From Protula sp. h YS-2021 (taxonomy: Eukaryota > Annelida > Polychaeta > Sabellida > Serpulidae), in the NCBI GenBank assembly GCA_949752745.1, contig OX457033.1, positions 21,595,992 through 21,659,991 of the forward strand: a stretch of DNA of 64,000 nucleotides, in the 5' to 3' direction. Each line of letters begins with the position of its first letter. Within the stretch, counting starts at the first letter, position 1. Below are positions 25,601 through 36,747 of the stretch, in pieces. The notes under the pieces were generated by a model. That model made no database searches. It had not been told where the DNA came from and saw only the letters and a list, made by a program, of their open reading frames with translations. The translations under genes and the position numbers were made by a program.

Positions 25601-28531
25601 GGTTTTTTCAAATAAGAACAGCGCACATGGTGATACTACCCTCCCCCGCTCCCCCCTCTTCTCCGCCGGGTAAGGCATCGCCAGTCCGCTTGCACCAGTA
25701 TACGTTATAATTGTTGTCACTGGTAAGAGGAAGAATTGGGGCCTACGGAACCTTCTGTCCAAACGTGTTCTCAACAAGTATTTCCAACACCTGAAGTCTG
25801 TCAGAATCCCTTAGCTCTCCAGATCGCGTGTCAACGGGCATATGAATACCGTGTAAATAATAATAAGAAGAAAAGTTGCTTTAGAAAGTTGGTTATTAAA
25901 TGAATTTTATGTGTTTAATCTATTGCAGGGAGGAAGGCATTGAAAGACAGTATAGGCAAAAGTGTAAGAAGTAAGTGATTTAATATTTGTTGCGGTTGTT
26001 TGAAAAATAATTATATATAACACCATATTATTTAAAATAGGAATTCTAAAGCAAATAAGAAACCAGATATTTTTTGCGGGCTATTCTGGAATAGACTATC
26101 AATAATTGAAATGTCACAGAAATCAACAATGCTCTATTTTTCGTATACCAAAGGGTGAAAATAAGTTCAACAATGATAATTCTTATGTTTTGGTGAAACG
26201 AAGATGAAAATATTGGAAAATTGAATTTTCCTTTGAATATTCATTAAAACTGTACGTAGTTCAGTATTGAATAAGAAATTGAATTTTTTTTAAATTTATT
26301 TATATTTTTATATTTTTTTCATAGTTTTCTATTTATTGCACAAGAACATACTTTGTTTATGTAGTCTGCAACATAAAATGATGACATAATGAAAAGAATT
26401 TGATTTCTACGGCATTCGAGTTATCGGTAGTCTATTCCGGAATAGCCTACCAGAAAATATCTGGTTTCTTATTTGCTTCAGAATTCTTATTTTAAGTAAT
26501 ACACTGTTATATATATATTGGACAGATAGAGAGAAAAAAAGGGGCAGATGGGACGAAAGTAATTTTCTGGCGAGTGATATTTGATTGTGTTTCCTGAAAG
26601 CTCTGTTGGTAGTATTTTTTCTTCCATGATAGTAGCTCTTTTCAGCTGGATTGATATTGAATAATGAAGTGATCTGTTTTTTTTTCTCGTATCTCACTGT
26701 ATGCGTATTCTAGTACATCACCAGTCTATGATTGTCTCGTCGTATCGATTTCTTAGCTACGTATCAAATCATTGCCTTTGTGACTAAGATCAAGAGTATT
26801 AAATTTGTTTGGGCTGGCATAAAGTAAATATACGTGTAATTTTCTTATTGTATTACGTAAAAATTAGCTGTAAGAAAAAAAATTGGGCCATATTTTATTG
26901 CTCGGGGTAAGAGCTACTTAAAGGAATAAAATCTGTCCATCCAAAACGGGCTGTTTATTCGGCAGATCCATTGAACACCTGGGGTGGGGGGGGGGGATGA
27001 AAGGTGGGAAGTAGGTGATAAAGTGTAAAATGTGGGTACCTTTTTTCTGACCCTTACACATCAGATAAGACGATACTACACTTTGCCGAAATTTTTGAAC
27101 GTGTTTATGTTCATGATCTTAATAGATGTGGACTTTGGTTGTACTACCGTCACCGTGACGACAACATTGTGACGTTCGTGGTGGCGGGGGCGCTGAAGAC
27201 GTCGGCTGACCTGGATGGCGTCAAGACTGACGTGTACAGTCAGATCAAAGAAAAACCAAAGAAGGTCTGTATCATGCCGCCATTTTCAGCCATTCCGGAG
27301 TTTCAACCGAAACAGTTTGCCCTTAATCAGACTGCTGTGTGTGGAAACCTCCGAGAAGTATCCACTCGACGTCTTGGATTATTTCTGTTCCCAGTTGGAC
27401 TATTTTGTTTTTGGGGTCTTCTTCAGTGTAAGCAGACGCGAATGTTTCCTTGAGATTTTAAAACCAGGAGCTGCCATGTATGCCGTGACGTTACAGCTGC
27501 ATGTTATTGGTGACATCACGCGATGTTAAGCTCTATTAATGCATGACGTGATAGCGTAGACATTTGTATTCGTTCATTGTGACGTAATGTGTGTATTGTG
27601 ACGTCACAATGATGATACGGGCCGCCTTTCGAATCCGCCGTGTTGATGTAACACGAACGTACCGCCCCTTACGCAGTTATTGGTGACGTCACACCTATTT
27701 GCATTCTTTGTTACACAGCTGATGGTGACGAAGCACACAAAGAACATGGGCAAATTCAGCTCGGTGACAGTGTCAACACTCGAGGATGAGGAGGACGAGA
27801 TCGAGGCGGTAAGATCAATCATTTCATTTAAAACAAACGATAATATTAGACGATTGGAATATGTATGGCGATTAGTCCGATTTCTGGCGGAATCAGGCGT
27901 GGGCTCATTTCTCAGATTAGTAATGGGGAGTAGGTTTGCTGAAAAAAAACTCATTTTATTTTTTAATTGGATAAATTGAAAGTGACACATTCCGTCATTT
28001 CCGTAATTGTTGAGGTTGGGGTGGGGAGGGCGGGGGGGTGGGGAGTGCGGGGGGGGGGGGGCGGAGGTGGAGAAGAGAACAGTTGCTCCGCTCTAACATC
28101 ACCTTGAACAAGGAAATATGTATTTAAGTCAGTTGTTCATTTAGTCAGTAATTTAGTGAATAACACCAGTGTATTAGAAATTAAATCAATCAGTCAATCG
28201 ACCAGCGTTCACTTCAGCGATCACGTAATCCTGCCGAAAACAATCATGATTATCTGCGTGTGTGACTGAACGCATGTCTTTGTGTGATTCATTGCATGCC
28301 TGTGTGATTGAACGAATGTCTGGTTGACTGCAGGTTGGTGTGATTGTATATCTGTTATTGAATGCACGTCTCTGTGTGTTGCAGAAAGAGATCGCGGATT
28401 CCTACGCGGCCAATGCGCGCGTCATAGAGAAGCAGTTGGTGCGTAAGGGTATCAGCAAGCGGAAGCTAATGGAAGAGGCGGAAGCTGCCAAGCGACTGCG
28501 GCCCAAGGGCACGCTCATTGACAAGGACTGA
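22618..28531 (+). CDS. STEEP1: STING ER exit protein 1 homologue (STEEP1/CXorf56, UPF0428 family)
   Basis: Six exons: 22618-22738, 25366-25480, 25929-25970, 27126-27264, 27719-27808 and 28385-28531. All have GT..AG borders and matching phases (1, 2, 2, 0, 0) and give 217 residues, against about 222 in human. Conserved blocks run the whole length: N-terminal [91 protein letters not shown] and the end KGTLIDKD. The pairs C31/C33 and C91/C94 are plausible zinc ligands, and the C-terminal 45 residues look helical. In vertebrates STEEP1 helps STING leave the ER by promoting membrane curvature; that role is known for the family and only inferred here. Exons are much more G+C-rich than the introns, which hold several transposons. 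The ATG at 22618 aligns with the family start. The 40-residue first exon is separated by 2.6 kb from the second. Confidence 0.95.
22795..23300. repeat. Dispersed repeat block shared (inverted) with 48960-49640
   Basis: Shared words with the complement of 48960-49640 include ATGACGTCAAAAT, CGTGAAACATCGATT, TCGTGCGAGTCGCATTCA and GGCGTCGAGACATTCTATCT. The block lies in STEEP1 intron 1. The matching halves are in a different order relative to the neighbouring MITE (23806-24118 here, 49655-49860 there), so at least one copy is rearranged. Confidence 0.6.
23806..24118. mobile_element. Dispersed MITE, copy B (STEEP1 intron 1)
   Basis: It starts near GGCCCAAATCACACTTTGGG and ends near CCTAAAGTGTGACTTGGCTT, which are inverted termini. 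The interior matches copy A at 13181-13535 (CAGCTCATACTCGG, GGTGCAAGTGAAATTTGACA). Confidence 0.65.
24190..24330. repeat. Hairpin and TCCGTC-rich repeat
   Basis: GGCCCCA and TGGGGCC pair across an 11-base loop at about 24192-24216, followed by GTCCGTCCGTCTGTCCGTC. Similar TCTGTCCG tracts occur at 30567-30600 and 32427-32458, which suggests a common repeat family. Confidence 0.4.
26010..26520. mobile_element. MITE with ~90-bp terminal inverted repeats in STEEP1 intron 3
   Basis: The arm at 26010-26100 (with GGAATTCTAAAGCAAATAAG, AAACCAGATATTTT, CTATTCTGGAATAGACTA) is matched by the complement of 26425-26520 (TAGTCTATTCCGGAATAGCC, AAATATCTGGTTTCTTATTT, GCTTCAGAATTCTTATTTTA). The centre is AT-rich and non-coding. 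Confidence 0.8.
28020..28075. repeat. G-rich tract in STEEP1 intron 5
   Basis: A run of GGGG blocks (GGGGTGGGGAGGGCGGGGGG and following) on the plus strand, compatible with G-quadruplex formation in DNA or pre-mRNA. Seen as composition only. Confidence 0.6.
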
Positions 28532-28572
28532 GCATCCCACCCCCACCCCCCCCCCTCCCCTTCCTCACTCAT

Positions 28573-28680
28573 GGCAAATGACTGTGGCCCAAAGGTACGC
28601 TCACTGGCAAAGACTAAGCGTATCTCAACCCGGGCAAAGCGACTGCGGCCTAAGGGTATGCTCAGCTGAACTGCTCAGCT
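28573..28680 (+). repeat. Two decayed copies of the STEEP1 C-terminal coding end in the 3' UTR
   Basis: The end of the STEEP1 reading frame (AAGCGACTGCGGCCCAAGGG, CACGCTCATTGACAAGGACT) reappears at 28579-28618 as GACTGTGGCCCAAAGGTACG, CTCACTGGCAAAGACTAAGC. It appears again at 28636-28670 as AAAGCGACTGCGGCCTAAGG, GTATGCTCAG. The spacings are about 85 and 58 bases, so this is an irregular tandem duplication beginning inside coding sequence. Confidence 0.75.
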
Positions 28681-29371
28681 CATAGTTATCACCCGCATCT
28701 AAAGGTGGCGGTATGGGCAGTCACTGTCAGTCAGTCTTTGAAAACCGTGTCTTGCAACCGAATGGATTTGTTATTAACGTTCTACTTCCGGCGGCCGAAT
28801 AGAGCATGAAAAGTCTCCAAGGGAATACGTAGTATTAACTGGTTAGTGGTCACTGCCTGATGCATGGCAGGGGGCAAGTTTGATAGCCTCTCTTGTGCAC
28901 TATTATACGTGAATCTAAAAGGAAAATAAACGTTTAGCGTGTTGAGTAATTTGCAATATAAATCATCTGTAGTGACTGTAAAATACCTTCAGGAACTCAA
29001 CTGTGGTTAAGTTCGTGATGTAGGTGTTTCTGATGTGTATTTTGTAGTGTTTTAATTTATTGATTGTAGTATTCGAGTGGCCGGAAACCGATTATGGCTT
29101 TTCAATTATTCGGCCAAGATTTCGGTATTTTGGCGGTTAATAGATGTGTGTTGTGACGCTCGTCAGTGAATATAACCGTATTTTTGCGAGCTTGGGCTGT
29201 ATGTTTCTGGTATAAATGGCGCATTGCTTTTCCGTACGGTGTACATAAACTTCATGCAAGGTTTGAAAAATTAAAGTAATGTCTACAATGTGCTCGTTTA
29301 TTACGTGGTTGTTGTGTTAGCTCAGTTATGTTATGGTTGTCTGTTTCAAGATGTAAAAATAGTGTTTCAAC

Positions 29372-29377
29372 AATAAA
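29372..29377 (+). terminator. Candidate STEEP1 polyadenylation signal
   Basis: An AATAAA about 840 bases after the stop, followed by a GTGTGTTT-rich stretch. An earlier AATAAA near 28925 is also possible. Confidence 0.35.
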
Positions 29378-30157
29378 GACGGTAAACGGATTAATGTGTG
29401 TTTCAACAATAAGTTTTTTAATGAATTGATGTGTGTTTAAGTGCGGAAGAAATAGACTGTTCCGAAAAACTTTGGATTGAAAATGTCACACTTTTTTTCT
29501 TTTTTTTTTTCACTATTGGTCCAGATCGCCCGAGTTACAGAATTATTCTCCCTATTTTAGTGCTTACTACGTTGTTTGTAGACATTCGAGACACTGGTGA
29601 AATACTTGTCTTGTAACACCCGACACGTGTAAAATTAAACGGCAAATTGAGGGATTCAAGAGTTTGAATATAGCAATCATGAATGTGGACATTGTGGTGT
29701 GTTTGAGAACTACTCGCATCTCGGTCTTGTGTCAGATATATATTTTGTCAGACAGTAAAATGTTTATTCTGTGGTGACTGAAAATAACAGCAATAAAAAT
29801 ATATATATTTCAAAATGTAGACGGATCGCCCCTTTCGTCATAAATGTGATAAATATCACCTTCGGCTACCTTGGTAACGCAGGGACCGGGACTGATCGTT
29901 GCATGAGATGAGGGGGGTGTAATAGGGAGAGATTTCCTTTCTTGGTGAAATCAAATACAAGTCTAAATGCCTTTGATTCTACTCGCATTTAACGGTCTTT
30001 TCGGTTTTAAATCTCCTTACTGCTGTAGGTGTAAAACGGCGAACATCTTTACTATTTAATTAGCAGGTTTGCAATATTTTCGCTTTTAATAAAGAAATCT
30101 GGATCAGTTTCCTTTTGGGCTTGCACTGAACAGCAATTCTATATTTCATATCTATGC

Positions 30158-30185
30158 CCCGCAACCCCCCCCCCCCCCCCCCCCC
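30158..30185. repeat. Poly-C tract
   Basis: Runs of C on the plus strand; low complexity. Confidence 0.8.
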
Positions 30186-30519
30186 TCTCCACCACAGCAA
30201 CCCTCCAATGGGCGAATTTGCTTTGGAGTTCCATTTCCTATTATTTCTTCAATAATTCACTTCCGTTTAGGGTACAGCTCTGCACAGTGAATAATTGTTC
30301 CTATCCGAAAGGCGCCGCATTCTGTAGTAACTGTAGTTGTTCATCTGTAGTTACTATTCATATGAAAAAGTTGTTTTTTTTTGTGCTTGCTTAATAACTT
30401 TTTCGCGGTAATCTAGGAAATGTTTTAAATAAATTTTTGAGACAGCTATGCTCTTTCTTTAGATAGATTTTTTTTTTTTGTTTTATATCATTGTACTAAA
30501 ACAAAACAAATCATGTAAT

Positions 30520-32068
30520 CAAGGTTATTATCCGCCGGGAACCGGACGGATATAGTTTTCATTCTGTCCGTCTGTCTGTCCGTCCGTCTGTCCGTCTGTG
30601 CAATTTCAGTCTCACGCGCCTACAGCCCGCATTAGTGGGTGGATTGATTTCAGATTTTACCCAGGGGTGCTCCTAAGCATCCCGCAGTGCAGTGACCAGG
30701 ATTGACGGGATCGGAGCAAAATTGCCAAAATGGCAAAACTTTAAAAAATTGCAGAAACTGAATAAGGACTTTGCATAACACACATCAGTCTCACGCGCCT
30801 ACAGCCCGCATTAGTGGGTGGATTGATTTAAGATTTTACCCAGGGCTGCTCCTAAGCATCCCGCAGTGCAGTGACCAGGATTCGACCGGATCCGACTAAA
30901 ATTGTCAAAATGACAAAACTTTAAAAAATGGAAGAAGTGAATTAGGAATGAGCATAACACATATCGGTCTCACGCGCCTACAGGCCGCATTAGTGGGTGG
31001 ATTGATTTAAGATTTTACCCATGGCTGCTCCTAAGCATCCCGCAGTGCAGTGACCAGGATTCGACCGGATCCTAGCAAAATTGCCAAAATGGCAAAACTT
31101 TAAAAAATTGCAGAAACTGAATAAGGACTTTGCATAACACACATCAGTCTCACGCGCCTACAGCCCGCATTAGTGGGTGGATTGATTTAAGATTTTACCC
31201 AGGGGTGCTCCTAAGCATCCCGCAGTGCAGTGACCAGGATTCGACGGGATCGGAGCAAAATTGCCAAAATGGCAAAACTTTAAAAAATTGCAGAAACTGA
31301 ATAAGGACTTTGCATAACACACATCAGTCTCACGCGCCTACAGCCCGCATTAGTGGGTGGATTGATTTAAGATTTTACCCATGGCTGCTCCTAAGCATCC
31401 CGCAGTGCAGTGACCAGGATTCGACGGGATCCGAGCAAAATTGCCAAAATGGCAAAACTTTAAAAAATTGCAGAAACTGAATAAGGACTTTGCATAACAC
31501 ACATCAGTCTCACGCGCCTACAGCCCGCATTAGTGGGTGGATTGATTTAAGATTTTACCCATGGCTGCTCCTAAGCATCCCGCAGTGCAGTGACCAGGAT
31601 TCGACGGGATCCGAGCAAAATTGCCAAAATGGCAAAACTTTAAAAAATTGCAGAAACTGAATAAGGACTTTGCATAACACACATCAGTCTCACGCGCCTA
31701 CAGCCCGCATTAGTGGGTGGATTGATTTCAGATTTTACCCATGGCTGCTCCTAAGCATCCCGCAGTGCAGTGACCAGGATTCGACCGGATCCGACTAAAA
31801 TTGTCAAAATGACAAAACTTTAAAAAATGGAAGAAATGAATTAGGAATGAGCATAACACATATCGGTCTCACGCGCCTACAGGCCGCATTAGTGGGTGGA
31901 TTGATTATCTTCACACCAAATCAACCATGTACCACTGGCTCTACAAACCTCTACTTCACTGACCACAAGGCTGTATGGTGTTCTTTGGAACAGTTGTTCA
32001 CAGGAACATCATAATCAGGTATACAATTTGCGCGAACCCGGCGGATTCATGCTTCTCGAGCATCTAGT
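30520..32068 (+). mobile_element. Helitron-like non-autonomous element with internal satellite
   Basis: The left part has ATCCGCCGGGAACCGGA and a TCTGTCCG tract. The right part has CGAACCCGGCGGAT, the inverted counterpart of the left word. After that comes a short hairpin, ATGCT-TCTCG-AGCAT, at 32049-32063, followed directly by CTAG and T. A 3' hairpin followed by CTRR-T is the hallmark of Helitron ends. The interior is filled by the 180-bp tandem repeat at 30606-31905, as known for some satellite-bearing Helitron/Helentron-like elements of bivalves. The 5' terminus is not fixed; TC is expected. No Rep/helicase coding sequence is present. Confidence 0.5.
30606..31905. repeat. 180-bp satellite, about 7 units
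   Basis: TCTCACGCGCCTACAG recurs at 179-180 base steps starting near 30606, 30785, 30964, 31144, 31324, 31504, 31684 and 31863 (the last is partial). Two unit types are visible: one with GTCAAAATGACAAAAC and GGAAGAA, in the second and seventh units, and one with GCCAAAATGGCAAAAC and GCAGAAACTG elsewhere. Confidence 0.95.
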
Positions 32069-32084
32069 TTCTTATTGTTACAAC

Positions 32085-33334
32085 TAGGGGTGTTGTGGTA
32101 CGCCATTCCTACGGTTCGTTTCGGGTTTTTTTCGGTACGATTTAGCAAAAATTGTTACATTTTTGCCGAAATAATATTTGTATTTAGCTAAATATTTGTC
32201 GTATAACAGCCAGTGATGTCTTTTAGCTGTGTGATTTGAAACAAAAGCACCAGTTTACAATATTTATAACGGTCAGATTGATAAATTAGAGACTTTTTTT
32301 AAAAAGAAAAAGCAGCACTCCTTTAATATTTTTCGGTCACGAAGCATATAAAACAGTTAGGTCTCCCAAAAGGAGGAGACGTAATCGTACATTTATTTAT
32401 TCCTCGCAGGTGGAATATATGCGATCGACCGCGTGTCGGTCGGTCTGTCGGTCTGTCATCAAGAGCTTGTTAACACGATAACTTAAAAACTGCTGCAAGG
32501 ATTTTTATGAAACTTGGTATGTGGCTTCTATGGGAACAAACACAGATCGGTATTGTAAATGGGCCAGGTTCGTCCAAGGAAAATGGACCAGCTGGACTTA
32601 GAAAATTTCAGCCCTTGACTATTGATGGCCGTGTTTAACTGATGGGGAGGGGCTTGTGGGGAATATGTGGGCTATGCACACTGCTCTAGTTTTGCTATTC
32701 GTAACAAAGTGCTCATTTTTTAACAACAAATGTCCCGAAATTCTCATTAAAATATTCCGTGGTTGTTTGTGTTCGCTCTGTTATGTTAAGATCGTCTGTT
32801 TCAAAGTCACAAAAAGTACAATTAAGTATAAATATTTAATAACAATCAATATGCATATTATTTCGCATCACTCAATTTTTTACAATTAAATTAACATATA
32901 TCTTGTAACAATCATTACAGTTTTACCCTAATTTAAGTTTAAGTATATCACATGACAGTGACTACAGTTTTGTTCTAACTGAAGAACATTTACAGAGTTT
33001 TTTAACTGGAACACCACAAACAAAACGCCTTATATTACACTCGGGGAAAATAACATTAATACCGGTAAAGGAACAGTTCATATCACAATGTCAGGTGATA
33101 ACTTCTCAAAATTTACATATTTTTCCTTTAACAAGAGCAGCGTGTCAACATGCTGATGTTTTAGAGTTGAGCGGGAAGCAGTACCTTATTTCCTAGCTGT
33201 CCACTTTCAGCCAAAAAATTCAAGTGTGAAAAAAAAACGAATATGCCGCATATTTTCTTTTTTTTTCGGTTTTTAGCCTAACCGAAAAAAACCGCGGTCA
33301 GTTTTCGGTTACGGTCAGAACCGTAACACCCCTA
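32085..33334. mobile_element. Non-autonomous hAT element, 1.25 kb
   Basis: The left end TAGGGGTGTTGTGGTACG and the right end, ...GAACCGTAACACCCCTA, are imperfect terminal inverted repeats. They are flanked by an 8-bp near-duplication: GTTACAAC at 32077-32084 and GTTCCAAC at 33335-33342. TAGGGGTG ends with 8-bp target duplications are typical of hAT elements. Poly-CGGTTTT words (TTTTTTCGGT) occur inside both ends. No transposase is readable in the interior. Confidence 0.75.
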
Positions 33335-33893
33335 GTTCCAACCGATTATTCTGTGCGCATCATTAAGCTTAACTGCTATATTAAAGACAATGGCGTATTA
33401 CTGTGCACGACCATATGATCCAGAATCAATAGATATGCGTGGTCAAGAAGTTATTACGCGCGGGCCCAAGCAAGTATGAACGTGTTAACGAGTGGTGAAT
33501 GCCTTGCCTGGCTTTGTATTGTTGGGTTAAGTCCGTTTGTCAATGAATTGTAGCTTTATTCCCGATGCAGTGGTGATCGGAGGGGCATTCTCAGTGAATG
33601 GATTGATCGATCTGTATAAAGTTAACAATACGACTTTTGTGCCTTGCTACGTAAAGTGGTAGGCCTTGCTCCCAGAATATGTAGAGCGTGTTATTTAGGG
33701 ATATTGGTCCATAGCTTTCTACATTTGACAATTAATTTGCCTTTGAGTGCTGTTCATTCGCTTCTTTTCGGATATAAATCACAAAAACAAATACAGTTGC
33801 AACATGAACATTTAAATTTTGAGACTATTTGAGTCAGTGTGATAAACAAGAGATATAATCATTTTATCATGATCAGTCTTAAGTGAAAACAAA

Positions 33894-35168
33894 ATGCTTG
33901 AAAATAATACAGCCGTCAGTATTTTCTATAATGTCAAACGCAAACTGAGACTTAACAAACTGCGGTGTTTCCTCCTTGTAATTTTCTTCTGTTTTTTAAC
34001 ATTAGAGATAGCGAAGAAATTCAAGATTTCAAAACAACTTGTATATCAAATACCGGTATATCCGCAACAGCTAGTTCTCGCTCTAGACGACACTCGGCGA
34101 GATTATCCGACACTCACAAGCAGCATTAAGCACATTGGGCCTCATCTGGATCCTCGCACTGACCTCTTGGCAGACACTGCGTTAGAATTAAAAAGGTATC
34201 GATATTGTAGCAAACATCATGCCATGCTTGATCGGTACCTCACTTTACCCGCAAGTGTACAGCTTACAAGGCACAAGTACGTGTCTGAAACGGGAGCTAT
34301 TCGAATAGTTGTGGAGACAACTTTATCGCAACACTTACCAACCGGAAGTGAAAATGATTCAATTACATTGTTAACGCTATTCCCGAGTGGCACTGCTTCT
34401 AAACTGGATCTTATCGCGCGTCGTTGGGAAGGACCAATCATAGCTGTGATTTATGCTGGTACAGATATCGTACCGAGACACAAACAGCTTTGCAACTGGC
34501 TTAGTCGCACGGGTCGCGATAACATTACCCTGTTGTTGGTTGTCAAATTCGGTATAATTTATCCTGCAAATTGGCTGAGAAATTTAGCGAGAAGTTATGC
34601 AAACAGTGAGTACATCTTTGTGACTGATGGTAACTTGGTGCCAAGTTTGGATCTACACAAGAATCTCAACAAGCACTTGAACAATTTAAAAAGCCACGAC
34701 CAAAATAGAACTGTCTTATTGGTACCTGGGTACCGAATGCTGCAAGGCAACTTAACAATACCTGCAGTGCGGGAAGATATTTTACAATATCACAGGGTCG
34801 GTCTTGTGGAAAACCTTAGCAAAGATGATTCTGGCGCTATACACAAAACCTTTTTCCAGTGGAAGAACGCCACTGAACCTTTTAGCTTACGGAGTTCTTG
34901 TGATATCTACTGGGGTGCTTCTTTCGTCATCAATCGGGAACAGTCTCCGTATTTTCCGGAAACTCTTCTCACTACGAATGGACGCATGTTTGCTCACCAG
35001 TTCGAGCTGTGCGCACGTCGATTCAATTTTCTAATGGTTCATGATGGATTTTTATTCCGCGAGCATATCACAAAGTGCAAGGAGCCTCATACTAAAGTCA
35101 AACTGTGTGCGAACAAGGCTTGGAAAGTGTTCAAAAAATATGTAGAGGGACAACACAAGTTCTACTGA
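33894..35168 (+). CDS. LARGE/B4GAT1-like glycosyltransferase (GT49 family), paralogue 1
   Basis: Intronless frame of 424 residues starting at an ATG whose first residues (MLEN) match paralogue 2 (MFEN). A hydrophobic anchor at residues 23-39 (LRCFLLVIFFCFLTLEI) and a long C-terminal part predict a type II Golgi membrane protein. GT49 signatures: ITLLTLFPSG...RRWEGPIIAVIY at 157-187, YPANWLRNLARS at 223-234, and YIFVTDGNLVPS at 240-251. GT49 enzymes carry DxD here (SDIDFLP in LARGE1) to bind metal-nucleotide sugar; this copy has D245-G-N247, so the second aspartate is lost. FAHQFELC near 366-373 and FLFREH near 386-391 match the C-terminal part. Several N-glycosylation sequons are present (N155, N210, N271, N286, N307, N325). 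LARGE and B4GAT1 act on dystroglycan matriglycan; here activity may be lost or altered. Confidence 0.88.
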   Translation: MLENNTAVSIFYNVKRKLRLNKLRCFLLVIFFCFLTLEIAKKFKISKQLVYQIPVYPQQLVLALDDTRRDYPTLTSSIKHIGPHLDPRTDLLADTALELKRYRYCSKHHAMLDRYLTLPASVQLTRHKYVSETGAIRIVVETTLSQHLPTGSENDSITLLTLFPSGTASKLDLIARRWEGPIIAVIYAGTDIVPRHKQLCNWLSRTGRDNITLLLVVKFGIIYPANWLRNLARSYANSEYIFVTDGNLVPSLDLHKNLNKHLNNLKSHDQNRTVLLVPGYRMLQGNLTIPAVREDILQYHRVGLVENLSKDDSGAIHKTFFQWKNATEPFSLRSSCDIYWGASFVINREQSPYFPETLLTTNGRMFAHQFELCARRFNFLMVHDGFLFREHITKCKEPHTKVKLCANKAWKVFKKYVEGQHKFY

Positions 35169-35184
35169 TCACTGTATTTCCCGG

Positions 35185-35215
35185 GGATGGGGCGGGGGGA
35201 GGGGGGGGGCTGCAA
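35185..35215. repeat. G-rich tract after the GT49-1 stop
   Basis: Low-complexity GGGG blocks within 20-50 bases of the stop codon; a mirror poly-C run lies near 35507-35525. Confidence 0.6.
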
Positions 35216-36747
35216 TCACGTATTAACTGATTACCATGAGTGTCCATGGCGTTTCAAAACGCCCCATAAACGTGAAGTGCTGATTCTGAAATGACATGCA
35301 TTTTTAAGCAAACACGGAGTGAAATTCTGAAATCACCCTCCTTTTTTTTGGCTGGAAACACTGAACGAAAATTATCCCCCTTCTGAGCGAAATTGGCACT
35401 CCACACGGACCACGTCTGGCTCAGAATCACCACCTTTCTCTACGTTTCTATTTATTGACCGATTTATTTTTCTGGACACGCATGATAACACATGTGATAC
35501 CCATTGCCCCCCCCCCCCCCCCCCCACCCCTCTCTGCTCCTTGGGTATTTTTTAAAGGCTTAACTCTCAGAAACTGCAACGATTCGTTCTCAGAAAAAAA
35601 GTACTTACTGTCTATCAGTGCAGTTTTTAATATGAAAAGTACAGCCAAGTGCCTTTCTTCGAAAAAATTAAAGTATTTTACCTCAGATTTTTAACCGTCA
35701 AGTAATTTTCCTTTAAATCTAACTTTTCATAAAATACATTATTTGGGCTTGAAAAGTTACTCATAAAGAAATGTGGGGTACATACAATTTGACCAACCGC
35801 AATTTGACCAACCACAATTTGACCAACAGAAATTTGACCAACTGCAATTTGACCAACCGCTTAATGGAAAAACTGACATTTGACCAACTTTCAGCTTTAG
35901 ATATACATAACCTTATAAATCTAGGAGATCGAGGTTTCGTAAGAAAAATTTCAAAGAAGTGCTCTTTGCATTAAAGAGATGTTGCGCTAATCCCGTATCT
36001 GTCAATGAGTGTCATATGGTTGAGTTCCACTTGCCCCGTTAATCTCCGTAATCCGGCGTTATACAAGGTGTTATACAAACAAACCGTGACCTGATGGAAG
36101 CTTTAGTGTCATCTAAGGTACGTGTTTTATGTGAAGTTTTAAAAGGATATGAGATTATTACTATCCCTGTACATGTGGACAGTACTTTTACTTGCAGTGT
36201 TATAACTGTTTAAATGTTGCTTTTGTCGGAACATTTGTGATTGCTAATGTTTTACTGATAAGTGGTACGAAAAACAATAAATTATGAAGTTGGTCAAATG
36301 TCCGTTTTTTCATTAAAAGGTTGGTCAAATTTCGGTTGGTCAAATGTCCTACACCCAGAAATGTAGCCAAAAAGTTTCGGCGACAAGCAATTGTTCCTAA
36401 TGTTTGTTTTTATATATAATCTGTTAATTGAATACTTAGTTTGATTTTGAATAACAGAATGGTGCTGTTGCAACCGAAAGGACAAATAAAAAGGAATAAC
36501 GCTGGGTTTAATGTAACTTAAAAATTATTCAAAATGAAATTTTAAGAGAGTGAAATTCGCAATTCGAAGAAAAGAAAGGCATCAGAATTATTTTAGCCCC
36601 ATGCCAGAATTTCACGGTATAAAAGATAGGGGTTGTTTGCTAGAAGGGGCAACTTAATACTTTTATGTTCTTCCGGGGAGGGGGGGGGGGAGGAGTAGGG
36701 GTTATTGTTGGCAAGCGGCCATCTTGTTGGGCCATTTAAAATTAACC

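Noticed and set aside
27265..27529. Extension of the STEEP1 exon 4 frame beyond 27264
   Set aside because: The frame stays open by chance; family alignment jumps from KPKK directly to the TKHTKNMGK block at 27719.
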